Position numbers and translations under genes: made by a program
DNA from: Rhodobacteraceae bacterium D3-12
GTDB lineage: Bacteria; Pseudomonadota; Alphaproteobacteria; Rhodobacterales; Rhodobacteraceae
DNA: 64,000 nt
Direction: 5' to 3'
Assembly: GCA_025916135.1 (NCBI GenBank)
Contig: CP104793.1
Location: 2,294,001 to 2,358,000 of the forward strand
Notes under the pieces: model-generated
Told to the model about the DNA's origin: nothing
Database searches by the model: none
The model's input: only the letters and a program-made list of their open reading frames with translations
Part shown: piece after piece, positions 10,129-18,362 of the stretch
Layout of the letters: each line of letters starts with the position of its first letter
Numbering within the stretch: position 1 is the stretch's first letter

Positions 10129-10883
10129 CCCTGTTGTCCGTCTCCGACTTTTCGGTGCGTCTGCGTGGGCGCGACACGCTCAACTCGTTGTCGTTCGACA
10201 TTGGCGCAGGCGAATTTGTCGGGCTGATCGGCCCCAATGGCGCGGGCAAAACGACCTTGATGCGTGCCGCCCTCGGCCTTCTTCCTTTCAAGGGCCAAAG
10301 CTCCCTCGCTGCGCTTCCCGAAAACCTGCGGGCAAAACAGGTCGCTTGGATGCCGCAAGCCCGCGAAATCGCTTGGCCTGTGACGGTGGAAAAGGTGGTG
10401 ATGCTGGGCCGTCTGCCGCATCTTACCTCGGCGCAAAAACCAAGCGCCACAGACCACGCCAAAGTTGATGCCGCCCTCGCCCAAATGGAACTCGGTCCGA
10501 TGCGCCATCGCTCCGCCACCCACCTGTCCGGTGGCGAGCAGGCCCGTGTCTTGATCGCCCGCGCTTTGGCCCAGGACACCCCGCTTCTGGTCGCAGACGA
10601 GCCGGTTGCCGGGCTGGACCCCGCCCATCAAATCGCCACGATGCAAACCTTCAAGGCCCTCGCCGACCAAGGTCGCTCCTCGCTCGTCTCATTGCATGAC
10701 CTCGGTCTTGCGGCCCGCCACTGTACCCGCCTGATAATGCTCCAAGACGGCAAGCTGGTGGCCAATGGCCCGCCCGAAGAAGTGCTGAGCCCGGAGCGTT
10801 TGGCGCAAGTTTTCGGCATCACCGCTTGGTTTGAACACACCGATCAAGGCCCGGTTTATCAACCGCTCGAGGTCATCCGATGA
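10125..10883 (+). CDS. btuD: Corrinoid ABC transporter ATP-binding protein
   Basis: ATPase of 252 aa with Walker A GPNGAGKTT, signature LSGGEQAR, Walker B LLVADEPVAGLD and the switch histidine in SLHDLGLA. The ATG at 10125 is preceded by AGGAGCG and overlaps the btuC stop by 4 nt. It powers BtuFC-mediated corrinoid uptake. Its own stop overlaps the cbiZ start by 4 nt, so import and cobinamide salvage are translated as one unit. Confidence 0.92.
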   Translation: MTLLSVSDFSVRLRGRDTLNSLSFDIGAGEFVGLIGPNGAGKTTLMRAALGLLPFKGQSSLAALPENLRAKQVAWMPQAREIAWPVTVEKVVMLGRLPHLTSAQKPSATDHAKVDAALAQMELGPMRHRSATHLSGGEQARVLIARALAQDTPLLVADEPVAGLDPAHQIATMQTFKALADQGRSSLVSLHDLGLAARHCTRLIMLQDGKLVANGPPEEVLSPERLAQVFGITAWFEHTDQGPVYQPLEVIR

Positions 10884-11566
10884 GCCGCGTTACACTGGCC
10901 CGCCCATGGTTGGACTTTGATCTTGGAGAAGAGATGCAAGTGCTAAGCTGGGCCGTGAACCGCCCCGGCCTCGTGCTCGCCCGGCATGTTCTCTGGCGCG
11001 AAGTGCGTAACGCCGACCTACCGCCAGACCGTGATGTGAATGACTGGCTGGCGACTGAACTACAAGGGCGCAACGCAGCGCAGGCCGTGACCTTCCTCAC
11101 CTCGCGCGATCTGCGCTTTTTTGCTGAAAACCATGCAGTTGCGGGCGATATCAAGGCCCACGCAGTTGCCACCGTCGGCTTCTCCAATGCCGAACGGGTC
11201 GGCCACCGGGTTGACCGTCGCGGCAAGGATTGGGGCACGATCAATGTTGCGCTGCGCCTGAATACGGGCCTGACCGAACCGGCACTGATCGAACTGATGA
11301 GCATCGCGGTCGAGGCCCGCACCGCGGCTGTAATCGACGCCCAGTGGCCACTTCCTTTGAACAACGCAGTCAATCTGGCGAGTAGCATGGCAACTGGCAC
11401 TGGCACCGATTGCGTCGCTGTGGCCAGCCCAAGGGGACAAACCAAATACGCAGGCCTGCACACTGACATCGGCGAAGCCGCTGGGTGTGCTGTCTATGAC
11501 GCTGTGCTTGAGGGCGCCCAAGAATGGATCGCGCAGGACAAACTGCGCGACGCCCCCTCCGTCTAG
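10880..11566 (+). CDS. cbiZ: Adenosylcobinamide amidohydrolase
   Basis: CbiZ-family enzyme (228 aa). It hydrolyses the amide of adenosylcobinamide to adenosylcobyric acid, letting archaea and some bacteria salvage cobinamide and remodel corrinoids. Family features seen: the VGFSNAERVG segment, NVALRLNTGLTEPALIE, and ATGTGTDCVAVASP near residue 175. It is the last gene of the riboswitch-controlled btu operon, overlapping btuD by 4 nt. The context implies that imported incomplete corrinoids are converted to cobyric acid for re-entry into B12 synthesis. Cobyric-acid-processing genes are not in the window. Confidence 0.9.
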   Translation: MSRVTLARPWLDFDLGEEMQVLSWAVNRPGLVLARHVLWREVRNADLPPDRDVNDWLATELQGRNAAQAVTFLTSRDLRFFAENHAVAGDIKAHAVATVGFSNAERVGHRVDRRGKDWGTINVALRLNTGLTEPALIELMSIAVEARTAAVIDAQWPLPLNNAVNLASSMATGTGTDCVAVASPRGQTKYAGLHTDIGEAAGCAVYDAVLEGAQEWIAQDKLRDAPSV

Positions 11567-11599
11567 CCCAATCAGCAGCGCCCAACCTTTAAGAGGCTT

Positions 11600-12055
11600 T
11601 TCCCGCCTTCGAGCGCTATGATCTAGAGGGAGAGTTCGTCTCTCCCGGCTACAGTCGCATCGACCACTGGAACAACCCAAATCCGCATGCGTTTTGCCAA
11701 CCCTGACTATCTCATCATGCCCGGTCAGGTCTTGCGCGTCGACGTTGGCTTGGGCACAAAAGAGGGCGTTCTGGTTCCGCAAGGTGCAACATCGCGTGCC
11801 GCGGATGGCTCTCTGACCGCCTTTGTGGTCAAAGATGGCAAAGCCGACAAACGGGTTCTGACAGAGGTCGGCGTCCATCTTAACAGCTGGATCGTAAGCA
11901 AGGGTCTGTCGCAAGGCGATGCTCTCGTCATTGATGGGCTCAGCAATCTGCGCGACGGCGCCGAGGTTGCAACAACCCCGGTGACACTACTCAACGCAGA
12001 TGGCGTCGTGATCGACCTGTCGCCAACCGCCACCTCCGCGACTGAAGAGCAATAA
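11600..12055 (+). pseudogene. RND efflux periplasmic adaptor remnant (C-terminal part)
   Basis: Only the C-terminal third of a MexA/AcrA-type membrane-fusion protein remains. TTGTTQIRMRFANPDY (around 11660-11705) is the conserved beta-barrel entry and leads into LIMPGQVLRV and VPQGATSR. Upstream, RYDLEGEFVSP is readable in a different frame, showing a frame break near 11650, and everything N-terminal is missing. An in-frame ATG at 11687 could make a 122-aa fragment, but it would lack the hairpin, lipoyl and signal regions and be non-functional. Confidence 0.8.
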
Positions 12056-12057
12056 AT

Positions 12058-12871
12058 ATGGCTGTTTCTTTATTGGCCGCCCAGTCTTTGCTTGGGTCTT
12101 GGCGCTTGTCACCATGGTGCTTGGCCTTTGGTCAATGCTTACCTTGCCGGTATCGCAATATCCCGATGTTGCCCCAACCACCGTGCGCATTTCCGCAACC
12201 TATCATGGTGCCACACCAAAGGCGGTCGAAAACTCAGGCGCGCCAGCAGATGGCTATAGCTCTGGCGCGGCCATGGCCGTGATGGAAGAACTCGTCAGCC
12301 AATTGGACGGCGGCTACGGTGTCGCATGGACCGGGCTCAGCTATGAGGAACCGCAATCGGGCACTCAAGCTCCCTATCTTTATGCCGTCTCGATGATCAT
12401 CGTCTTCTTGGCGCTTGCGGCACTATATGAAAGCTGGGCCATACCATTTTCGGTCATGCTGGCCGTTCCGGTTGGGGTGCTGGATGCGCTGTTGGCCGCT
12501 TGGCTTTTCGGACAGGCCAACGATGTCTATTTCAAGGTGGGCCTGCTGACGACTATAGGACTGGCCGCACGAAATGCCATTCTGATGTTGAGTTCACAGA
12601 AGAGCTGCGCCGCGAAGGCCGCACGATCACCGAAGCCGCTGTCGAAGCTGCACGCCTGCGCCTGCGCCCCATCATGATGACTGCGCTGCCCTTTATTCTT
12701 GACGTGCTGCCTTTGGCAATCGCATCTGGCGCTGGTGCTGCTTCTCAGAATGCAATCGGGATTGGCGTCATTGGTGGCATGCTCGCCTCAACCTTCTTGG
12801 GCATCTTTCTGGTGCCTGCATTTTACGTGCTGATCATGCGCCTTGTGCCGGAAAGGAGCGCCCCTGCCTGA
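12058..12871 (+). pseudogene. RND efflux transporter (AcrB/MexB-type) remnant with large internal deletion
   Basis: The first about 60 residues of an AcrB-type pump are recognisable ([37 protein letters not shown]). They jump at about 12235 straight to the C-terminal region ([19 protein letters not shown], then [21 protein letters not shown]), so roughly 770 codons are deleted. Two further frame breaks exist: one at the start (ATG frame against FFIGRP frame, about 12064) and one near 12590, where AILM should continue as [11 protein letters not shown]. These breaks are not in homopolymers. Together with the adaptor remnant this is a decayed efflux operon. Confidence 0.88.
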
Positions 12872-12983
12872 CCCCGCGCACGGCGTTAAATCACGCAGAG
12901 TATCACGCAGTTTTTCTTGGCCGATGATTTGCCCTGCCCCGCCTTCGGTCGCCATCCCACCTCCGGACAGCATCGCACGGCTA

Positions 12984-13784
12984 TCACACCTGCGCTGTGC
13001 GCCGGGTTCCAGGTGCTGGTGGCTGTTCTACCGGGCCTGCGAAACACTGTGCGATCGCCATCCATTCCGCCGCGACATCCCCCCGCACGCCGAGGGTTGT
13101 ATCGGCAATATTACGCGTCTGTGTCACGACCTGACAGAACTCCGTGGCCGCACCCGTGATAGAGTTGCTTTGCTCGGCATCGCCCCATTCCCAGATGCCG
13201 CCCGAAGGGGCCGTCAACCGAACATACGGCATCTGATCCGGTACGGGCTTGCCGCGGTTCTGATAGGTCCAACCAAAGGTATTCACCCCTAGAACGGCGA
13301 TATTTTTGATATAATCCTTGTCGTGGCGCACCACCCCCAGCGTGTCATAAACTTCTTGCCCATGCGCCCATGTTTCCATCAAGCGTGCGGTGATGCTGGA
13401 GCGGGCGCTCATGTCCGGGCCAGACCATTTCAGCCGCACCTTTGGGTCAGTCGCTGAAAACCTGTTCGCAACCTGTGGGTAATAAGCGTGCCACGTTTCC
13501 AGCAACGCCCGACCGTGCAGCCCATCAAGCCAAATATTCTCGAAATTACGCAAACTGGTCTTATGCGCTTCCTCCGTCGCGGCGGCGATGAACGCGTCAA
13601 CATCTGCGCCCCCTTTCAGGGACAAATCTGCAGCATGGTTCCAAATGTGCAGATGGCCGATTACATGATCAATAGACCACCCCTTAAACTGCGTCGGTTG
13701 GGCCAGCTCTGCGTCAGATTTGTCTTTCAACAGCCCATAGAGCGCATTGCTTTCGGCTTCAAAATCACTTGGTTGGTCAAACAT
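12984..13784 (-). CDS. TIGR03084-type / DinB-like metal-binding protein
   Basis: A 266-aa protein of the mycothiol-dependent maleylpyruvate-isomerase-like (DinB-related) fold. It has an N-terminal four-helix bundle with the metal-site pattern W..DHVIGHLHIWNHAA (His near residues 40-50) and a further histidine in MARLMETWAHGQEVYD-like sequence around residue 140. Its biochemical role is unknown. It lies 111 nt downstream of the carboxyltransferase gene on the same strand, at the tail of the Atu-like operon. An auxiliary role in acyl-CoA or terpene catabolism is inferred from position only. Confidence 0.75.
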   Translation of the reverse strand: MFDQPSDFEAESNALYGLLKDKSDAELAQPTQFKGWSIDHVIGHLHIWNHAADLSLKGGADVDAFIAAATEEAHKTSLRNFENIWLDGLHGRALLETWHAYYPQVANRFSATDPKVRLKWSGPDMSARSSITARLMETWAHGQEVYDTLGVVRHDKDYIKNIAVLGVNTFGWTYQNRGKPVPDQMPYVRLTAPSGGIWEWGDAEQSNSITGAATEFCQVVTQTRNIADTTLGVRGDVAAEWMAIAQCFAGPVEQPPAPGTRRTAQV

Positions 13785-13895
13785 TTCTTATCCACTCCCC
13801 TTCGAAAACCCGACTGATCAAACGCTCTGCGAGCCTTTGTCGTCACAGGCTTGGCCTACCCGCTCGCGACCGCAACATTCTGAGCTGTTACAGCC

Positions 13896-15551
13896 TTAAA
13901 AACGCGCGACACCAAAGCTGTTTGAATGCGTTCCGCGCCGGTCTTTTTCAAAGTAAGTCTCGAGGCAAATCGCCAACACTTGGCGCGTATCGCGCGGATC
14001 AATCAGCCCATCATCCATCATCCGCGCGGAGGTAAAGATAGCCTCCGACGCGGCTTCCATGCCTTGCTCAATCGCTTCGCTTTGCGCATCCAATTGTGCC
14101 TTTGCTTCCGCGCTCGGCTCTTGGCCTTTCGCCTTGAACCGATCCTCGGCCACGATGGCCAATACCTTGGCGGCCTGCGCGCCCCCCATCACAGCAGTCC
14201 GCGCCGTTGGCCACGAAAACGAAAACGCCGGCTTGAGAGATTGCGACCCCATGGCATAGTTGCCCGCCCCATAAGAATTGCCCACGACGATAGTGAATTT
14301 TGGCGGGCGAAAATTGGCGACGGCCTGAACCATTTTTGAGCCATGTTTGACTTGCCCCAACTGTTCGGGTTCTTTGCCAACAAGAAACCCTGTCGTGTTG
14401 TGCAGGAAAACCATCGGTGTGCCGGACTGATCGCAAAGCTGCAAAAACTGCGCGGCTTTATTGGCACCCTGCGGTGAAATCGGCCCGTTATTGGTCAGAA
14501 CCCCGATCCGCCAGCCATCCAGATACGCATGACCGCAAATTGTGTCCGCCCCAAAGTCCGCCTTGAATTCAAGAAACTTGGAGCCGTCTACAATGCGGGC
14601 AACGACTTCGCGCATGTCATAAGGGATCCGCTTGTCCTTGGGCACAATGCCCATCAATTCCTCCGCCGGGTAAAGCGGGTCTTCGGGCGCTTTGTCCCGC
14701 ATCAGGTTACGATTGGCCGCCGGTGGTAACTGGTCCATTATCTCACGCGCCACGCGGATACCATCGGCGTCATTTTCGGCAATGTATTCGCCCGTGCCCG
14801 TGACCGTGGCATGCATATCCGCCCCGCCCAGTTCTTCGTGGTCAGCAATCTCACCTGTTGCCGCCTTAAGCAACGGCGGACCCGCAAGGAAAATATGCGA
14901 TTGCTCGCGCACCAAAACTACATAATCCGAAAGCGCCACATGATAGGCCCCCCCGGCTGTCGCATTGCCATGTGCAACCGTGATTTGCGGAATGCCCGCT
15001 GCAGAAAGCTCGGCTTGCTGGCAATAGATCGTTCCGCCATCAATAAATGTTCGCGCGCCCCATGGGTCGCTATTACCCTCGCCCGACATGTCCGACAGGT
15101 TGCCACCGCCACTTTCACTTAGCGAAATAATTGGCAGGCCCGTTTGAAAAGCGATCTGTTGCAGCCTCAGATGTTTGCGCATCGTCGCCGAATTGATGGT
15201 CCCGCCCTTGATCGCATAATTCCACACCATAACCAGAACCCGGCGGCCTTGGACAAATCCGATGCCCATAATCAGGTTCCCGCCCGCAGTGGTGCCATCC
15301 TTATCGCCCAGCATCTTGTAGCCGGCGATGGAGTTCAGCTCCAAAAACGGCGCCCCCGGATCAAGAAGATGCGCCAATCGCTCACGCGGCAACAACTTTC
15401 CCGCTTTGCTCGCGCGCTCCCGGTAACGCTCTTCGCCATTGCGGATCTGCTGTTCGATCTTGCGGATTTTGGCAAGGCTCTCGCTCATAAACGCATGATT
15501 TTCCGCGAAGTCTTCGCTATTGGGGTCTATCCCAGTTTCGATCGGGTTCAT
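13896..15551 (-). CDS. Acyl-CoA carboxylase, carboxyltransferase (beta) subunit, AtuC-like
   Basis: Crotonase-fold carboxyltransferase of 551 aa with the two halves typical of acyl-CoA carboxylases. The N-terminal half has SGGGNLSDMSGEG and GNATAGGAYHVALSDYVV. The C-terminal half has TNNGPISPQGANKAAQF, LVGKEPEQLGQVKHGSKM and a final FGVARF. It transfers carboxyl from biotin to an acyl-CoA. Its ATG overlaps the stop of the biotin-carboxylase gene by 4 nt. With the AtuA-like, dehydrogenase and hydratase genes upstream it most resembles geranyl-CoA carboxylase (AtuC/AtuF); methylcrotonyl-CoA carboxylase is the closest alternative and cannot be excluded. Confidence 0.85.
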   Translation of the reverse strand: MNPIETGIDPNSEDFAENHAFMSESLAKIRKIEQQIRNGEERYRERASKAGKLLPRERLAHLLDPGAPFLELNSIAGYKMLGDKDGTTAGGNLIMGIGFVQGRRVLVMVWNYAIKGGTINSATMRKHLRLQQIAFQTGLPIISLSESGGGNLSDMSGEGNSDPWGARTFIDGGTIYCQQAELSAAGIPQITVAHGNATAGGAYHVALSDYVVLVREQSHIFLAGPPLLKAATGEIADHEELGGADMHATVTGTGEYIAENDADGIRVAREIMDQLPPAANRNLMRDKAPEDPLYPAEELMGIVPKDKRIPYDMREVVARIVDGSKFLEFKADFGADTICGHAYLDGWRIGVLTNNGPISPQGANKAAQFLQLCDQSGTPMVFLHNTTGFLVGKEPEQLGQVKHGSKMVQAVANFRPPKFTIVVGNSYGAGNYAMGSQSLKPAFSFSWPTARTAVMGGAQAAKVLAIVAEDRFKAKGQEPSAEAKAQLDAQSEAIEQGMEAASEAIFTSARMMDDGLIDPRDTRQVLAICLETYFEKDRRGTHSNSFGVARF

Positions 15552-17539
15552 GTCGGGCCCTCGCTCTCGCCATCCAAGTCCACTTCTACCAACAACTGGC
15601 CTTTCTTGACCTGCGCACCAACCTGCGCCGCAACCGTTGTCACCACGCCATCCCCATCGGCCAATTGTCGGTGCTCCATCTTCATGGCCTCGACCGTCAA
15701 CAGGGCTTGGCCCCTCTCAACCCGCGCGCCCGGCGTGACGTCTATTGCAACGACAAGGCCCTCCATGTTGGCCGTAATGCGACCGTTTCCAACGGCATCG
15801 CTGGTCATGGCCGGGGCATAGGTCTGATTGCTGAACTGCATGGATTGCCCCTGCGCGTCTAGAAAGATGTTGTCTTCCTTGATGGCAAATCTGACCCTTT
15901 GGCGAACGCCGCCGAGTGTCACCGTGGCAACGGGGGCAACCGTTTCGTGCAACAGAATGTCAAAGCGGTCCTCGCCAATCGTGACCAAGAACACCTCTCC
16001 ATCGTGGTTCACTTTCACAGACCACGCGCTGTCACCGCTAGTCAATTTCATGCTCACCGCCGTGGGCGCCGAATTGCTCCAGCCCCACGGCGCGGCCTGC
16101 ACTCGTGCCCGCTCCTGTTCGCTCAGCAGCACTACAGCCGCCAACGCGACATTGCCCAACGCCGGGCTTGCCGCTTGGGTTGTTTTCGCCAGCGTTTCGT
16201 CGTCGATAAACGCTGTGGTCGCTTGCCCCGCAACAAAACGCGGATCGGTCAATATTTGGCCCAGAAAGGCCTTATTGGTCTGCACCCCAAGGATCTTGGT
16301 CTCTTGCGTTGCCCTGACAAGACGGCGGCGCGCCTCTTCTCGGGTGGCGCCATAGGCGATCACCTTGGCCAGCATCGGGTCATAATACGGGCTGACCTCC
16401 AGCCCCGTTTCGATCCCGCAATCTACTCGTACACCCGCGCCTAGGGCAGGCTCCCAATGATGAATGCGCCCGGTTTGCGGCATGAAACCATTGCTCGGGT
16501 CTTCGGCATAAAGGCGGATTTCAATCGCGTGACCACTCAGCGCGATCTCCTCCTGCGCCTTTGGCAAAGGCTCTCCTGCTGCGATTTTCAACTGCCAATC
16601 CACCAGATCGGTGCCCGTTACCAATTCGGTAACGGGATGCTCAACCTGAAGACGGGTGTTCATCTCAAGGAAATAAAACGCGCCATCTTCCTCCACCAGA
16701 AACTCGACCGTGCCAACGCCGCAATAGCCACAGGCCAAGGCCGCATTGACAGCCACCTCGCCCATACGCGCGCGCAACGCCTCGTTCACAAAGGGTGACG
16801 GAGCCTCTTCAACCACCTTTTGATGGCGGCGCTGGATCGAACAATCCCGCTCTCCCAGATACACAGTCTGCCCGCTTTGATCGGCTGCAATTTGAATTTC
16901 GATGTGGCGCCCGTTCATCACCGCTTTTTCAAGGATAAGCTCGCCGCTGCCAAACGCGCTCTCTGCTTCGCTTCTGGCGGATGCCAATGCTGCGACCACA
17001 TCTTTGGTGTCAGCAACCAACCGCATCCCGCGACCGCCACCACCGGCGGCGGCCTTGATCATCAGCGGAAAACCGATCCGCTCCGCTTCGGCCAAAAGGG
17101 CGTCATCGCTCTGATCCTCGCCCTGATAGCCCGGAATACAAGGCACCCCCGCATCATGCATGTGCTGTTTTGCGACGCGCTTGTTACCCATCAACTGAAT
17201 CGCCTCTGGTGAAGGGCCGATGAAAATGAGCCCCGCGTCCCTACAGGCCTGCGCAAACTCAGCATTTTCTGACAGAAAGCCATAGCCGGGATGGATCGCC
17301 TCGGCCCCTGTGCGCTTGGCAGCCTCAAGTATCCTATCTGGGCGCAGATACGAGCTGCCCGCCTGTGCCGGCCCGATGCAAACAGCCTCATCCGCCAAGC
17401 CCACATGAGGCGCGGTGCTGTCCGCCTCGCTGAAAACAACCACGGACCGATACCCGGCATCATTGATGCTTCGGATAACGCGTGCGGCAATTTCGCCGCG
17501 ATTGGCGACAAGAACCTTGGTGAATGCCTGTGCGCTCAT
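15548..17539 (-). CDS. Acyl-CoA carboxylase, biotin carboxylase/carrier (alpha) subunit, AtuF-like
   Basis: A 663-aa alpha subunit. Biotin carboxylase domain (about 1-450): KVLVANRGEIAARVIRS, ATP-grasp loop MIKAAAGGGGRGMR, and FLEMNTRLQVEHPVTE. A linker and a C-terminal biotinyl domain follow, with biotin attachment lysine in VEAMKMEH (about residue 625). It carboxylates biotin with ATP and bicarbonate, then passes the group to the downstream carboxyltransferase. It lies 7 nt after the enoyl-CoA hydratase. Which acyl-CoA is used (geranyl-, methylcrotonyl- or another branched enoyl-CoA) is inferred from the operon. Confidence 0.87.
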   Translation of the reverse strand: MSAQAFTKVLVANRGEIAARVIRSINDAGYRSVVVFSEADSTAPHVGLADEAVCIGPAQAGSSYLRPDRILEAAKRTGAEAIHPGYGFLSENAEFAQACRDAGLIFIGPSPEAIQLMGNKRVAKQHMHDAGVPCIPGYQGEDQSDDALLAEAERIGFPLMIKAAAGGGGRGMRLVADTKDVVAALASARSEAESAFGSGELILEKAVMNGRHIEIQIAADQSGQTVYLGERDCSIQRRHQKVVEEAPSPFVNEALRARMGEVAVNAALACGYCGVGTVEFLVEEDGAFYFLEMNTRLQVEHPVTELVTGTDLVDWQLKIAAGEPLPKAQEEIALSGHAIEIRLYAEDPSNGFMPQTGRIHHWEPALGAGVRVDCGIETGLEVSPYYDPMLAKVIAYGATREEARRRLVRATQETKILGVQTNKAFLGQILTDPRFVAGQATTAFIDDETLAKTTQAASPALGNVALAAVVLLSEQERARVQAAPWGWSNSAPTAVSMKLTSGDSAWSVKVNHDGEVFLVTIGEDRFDILLHETVAPVATVTLGGVRQRVRFAIKEDNIFLDAQGQSMQFSNQTYAPAMTSDAVGNGRITANMEGLVVAIDVTPGARVERGQALLTVEAMKMEHRQLADGDGVVTTVAAQVGAQVKKGQLLVEVDLDGESEGPT

Positions 17540-17546
17540 CTCTTAA

Positions 17547-18362
17547 TCAATCCCATTTGGGTTCACGTTTTTCCAAGAACGCAGCGATGCCTTCCTTGGC
17601 ATCTGCGCTTTCTAGACAGGCATCAATTTGCTTGCGCAGATAGGGCAACGCTGCGTCGAAGCTCATTTCGGACTGCTGATTATAGGCGGCCAACCCCATT
17701 TGCATCGTGCCGGGTGCCAAACGCGCCATTTGCTGCGCCAACTCGGCAACCCGCGCCTGCAAATCTTTCGCTGGCACGGCTTCATTGATAAGCCCGTAGT
17801 GCGCCGCCTGATGCGCATTCATCGCCTCTCCCCGCATGATGAAATCCAGCCCAGCTCGCTTTGGCATAACACGAAACAGCCCCGCCATGACCATGCAAGG
17901 CCAAATGCCACGCTTGATTTCAGGGGCAGAAAACTCGGCATGATCGGCGGCGATAGCATGGGTTGCATTGCACACCATCAGCAACGCCCCCGCCAGTACA
18001 GATCCTTGAATTTGGGCAATAAGCGGCTTGTTCAGATGATAAATACGCAAGCTGATGTCATCAACACCACCACGTGCTGGCACATTAGACACCTCACCGG
18101 CCTCGGGCTCTCCCCTCATGCTGCGCAGATCACCACCAGCACAGAAAACATCCCCCTCCGCGGCCAGAACCACCACCCGAATGCTGCGCCGCTGTTTGGC
18201 GTAATCCAAGGCATAGATCAGCTCATTGGTCATCTCTGCATTGATCGCATTCTTGCGCTGCACCCGGTCCAGCGTGATCGTAAAAACATGGTCGCTTTCG
18301 TGAAGCTTAACCGTCGTAAAACGCAGCCCCTCCAGCGATAGGGTATCCAGTATTTCCGTCAT
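17547..18362 (-). CDS. Enoyl-CoA hydratase/isomerase family protein (AtuE-like)
   Basis: Crotonase-superfamily protein of 271 aa. It has the oxyanion-hole segments VLAAEGDVFCAGGDLRSM (about residue 75) and IAQIQGSVLAGALLMVCN (about 125), and a C-terminal trimerisation region ending EGIAAFLEKREPKWD. In Atu pathways this position is held by isohexenylglutaconyl-CoA hydratase, acting after the carboxylase. Its start overlaps the stop of the AtuA-like gene by 4 nt. Exact substrate is inferred from context; a methylglutaconyl-CoA-hydratase role is the alternative. Confidence 0.83.
   Translation of the reverse strand: MTEILDTLSLEGLRFTTVKLHESDHVFTITLDRVQRKNAINAEMTNELIYALDYAKQRRSIRVVVLAAEGDVFCAGGDLRSMRGEPEAGEVSNVPARGGVDDISLRIYHLNKPLIAQIQGSVLAGALLMVCNATHAIAADHAEFSAPEIKRGIWPCMVMAGLFRVMPKRAGLDFIMRGEAMNAHQAAHYGLINEAVPAKDLQARVAELAQQMARLAPGTMQMGLAAYNQQSEMSFDAALPYLRKQIDACLESADAKEGIAAFLEKREPKWD

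Noticed and set aside
9708-10670. Long minus-strand frame (320 codons) over btuC/btuD
   Set aside because: Lies entirely within overlapping, motif-bearing plus-strand transporter genes and has low-complexity composition.
11060-11914. Minus-strand frame of 284 codons over cbiZ and the adaptor remnant
   Set aside because: No family resemblance, and cbiZ on the other strand is convincing.
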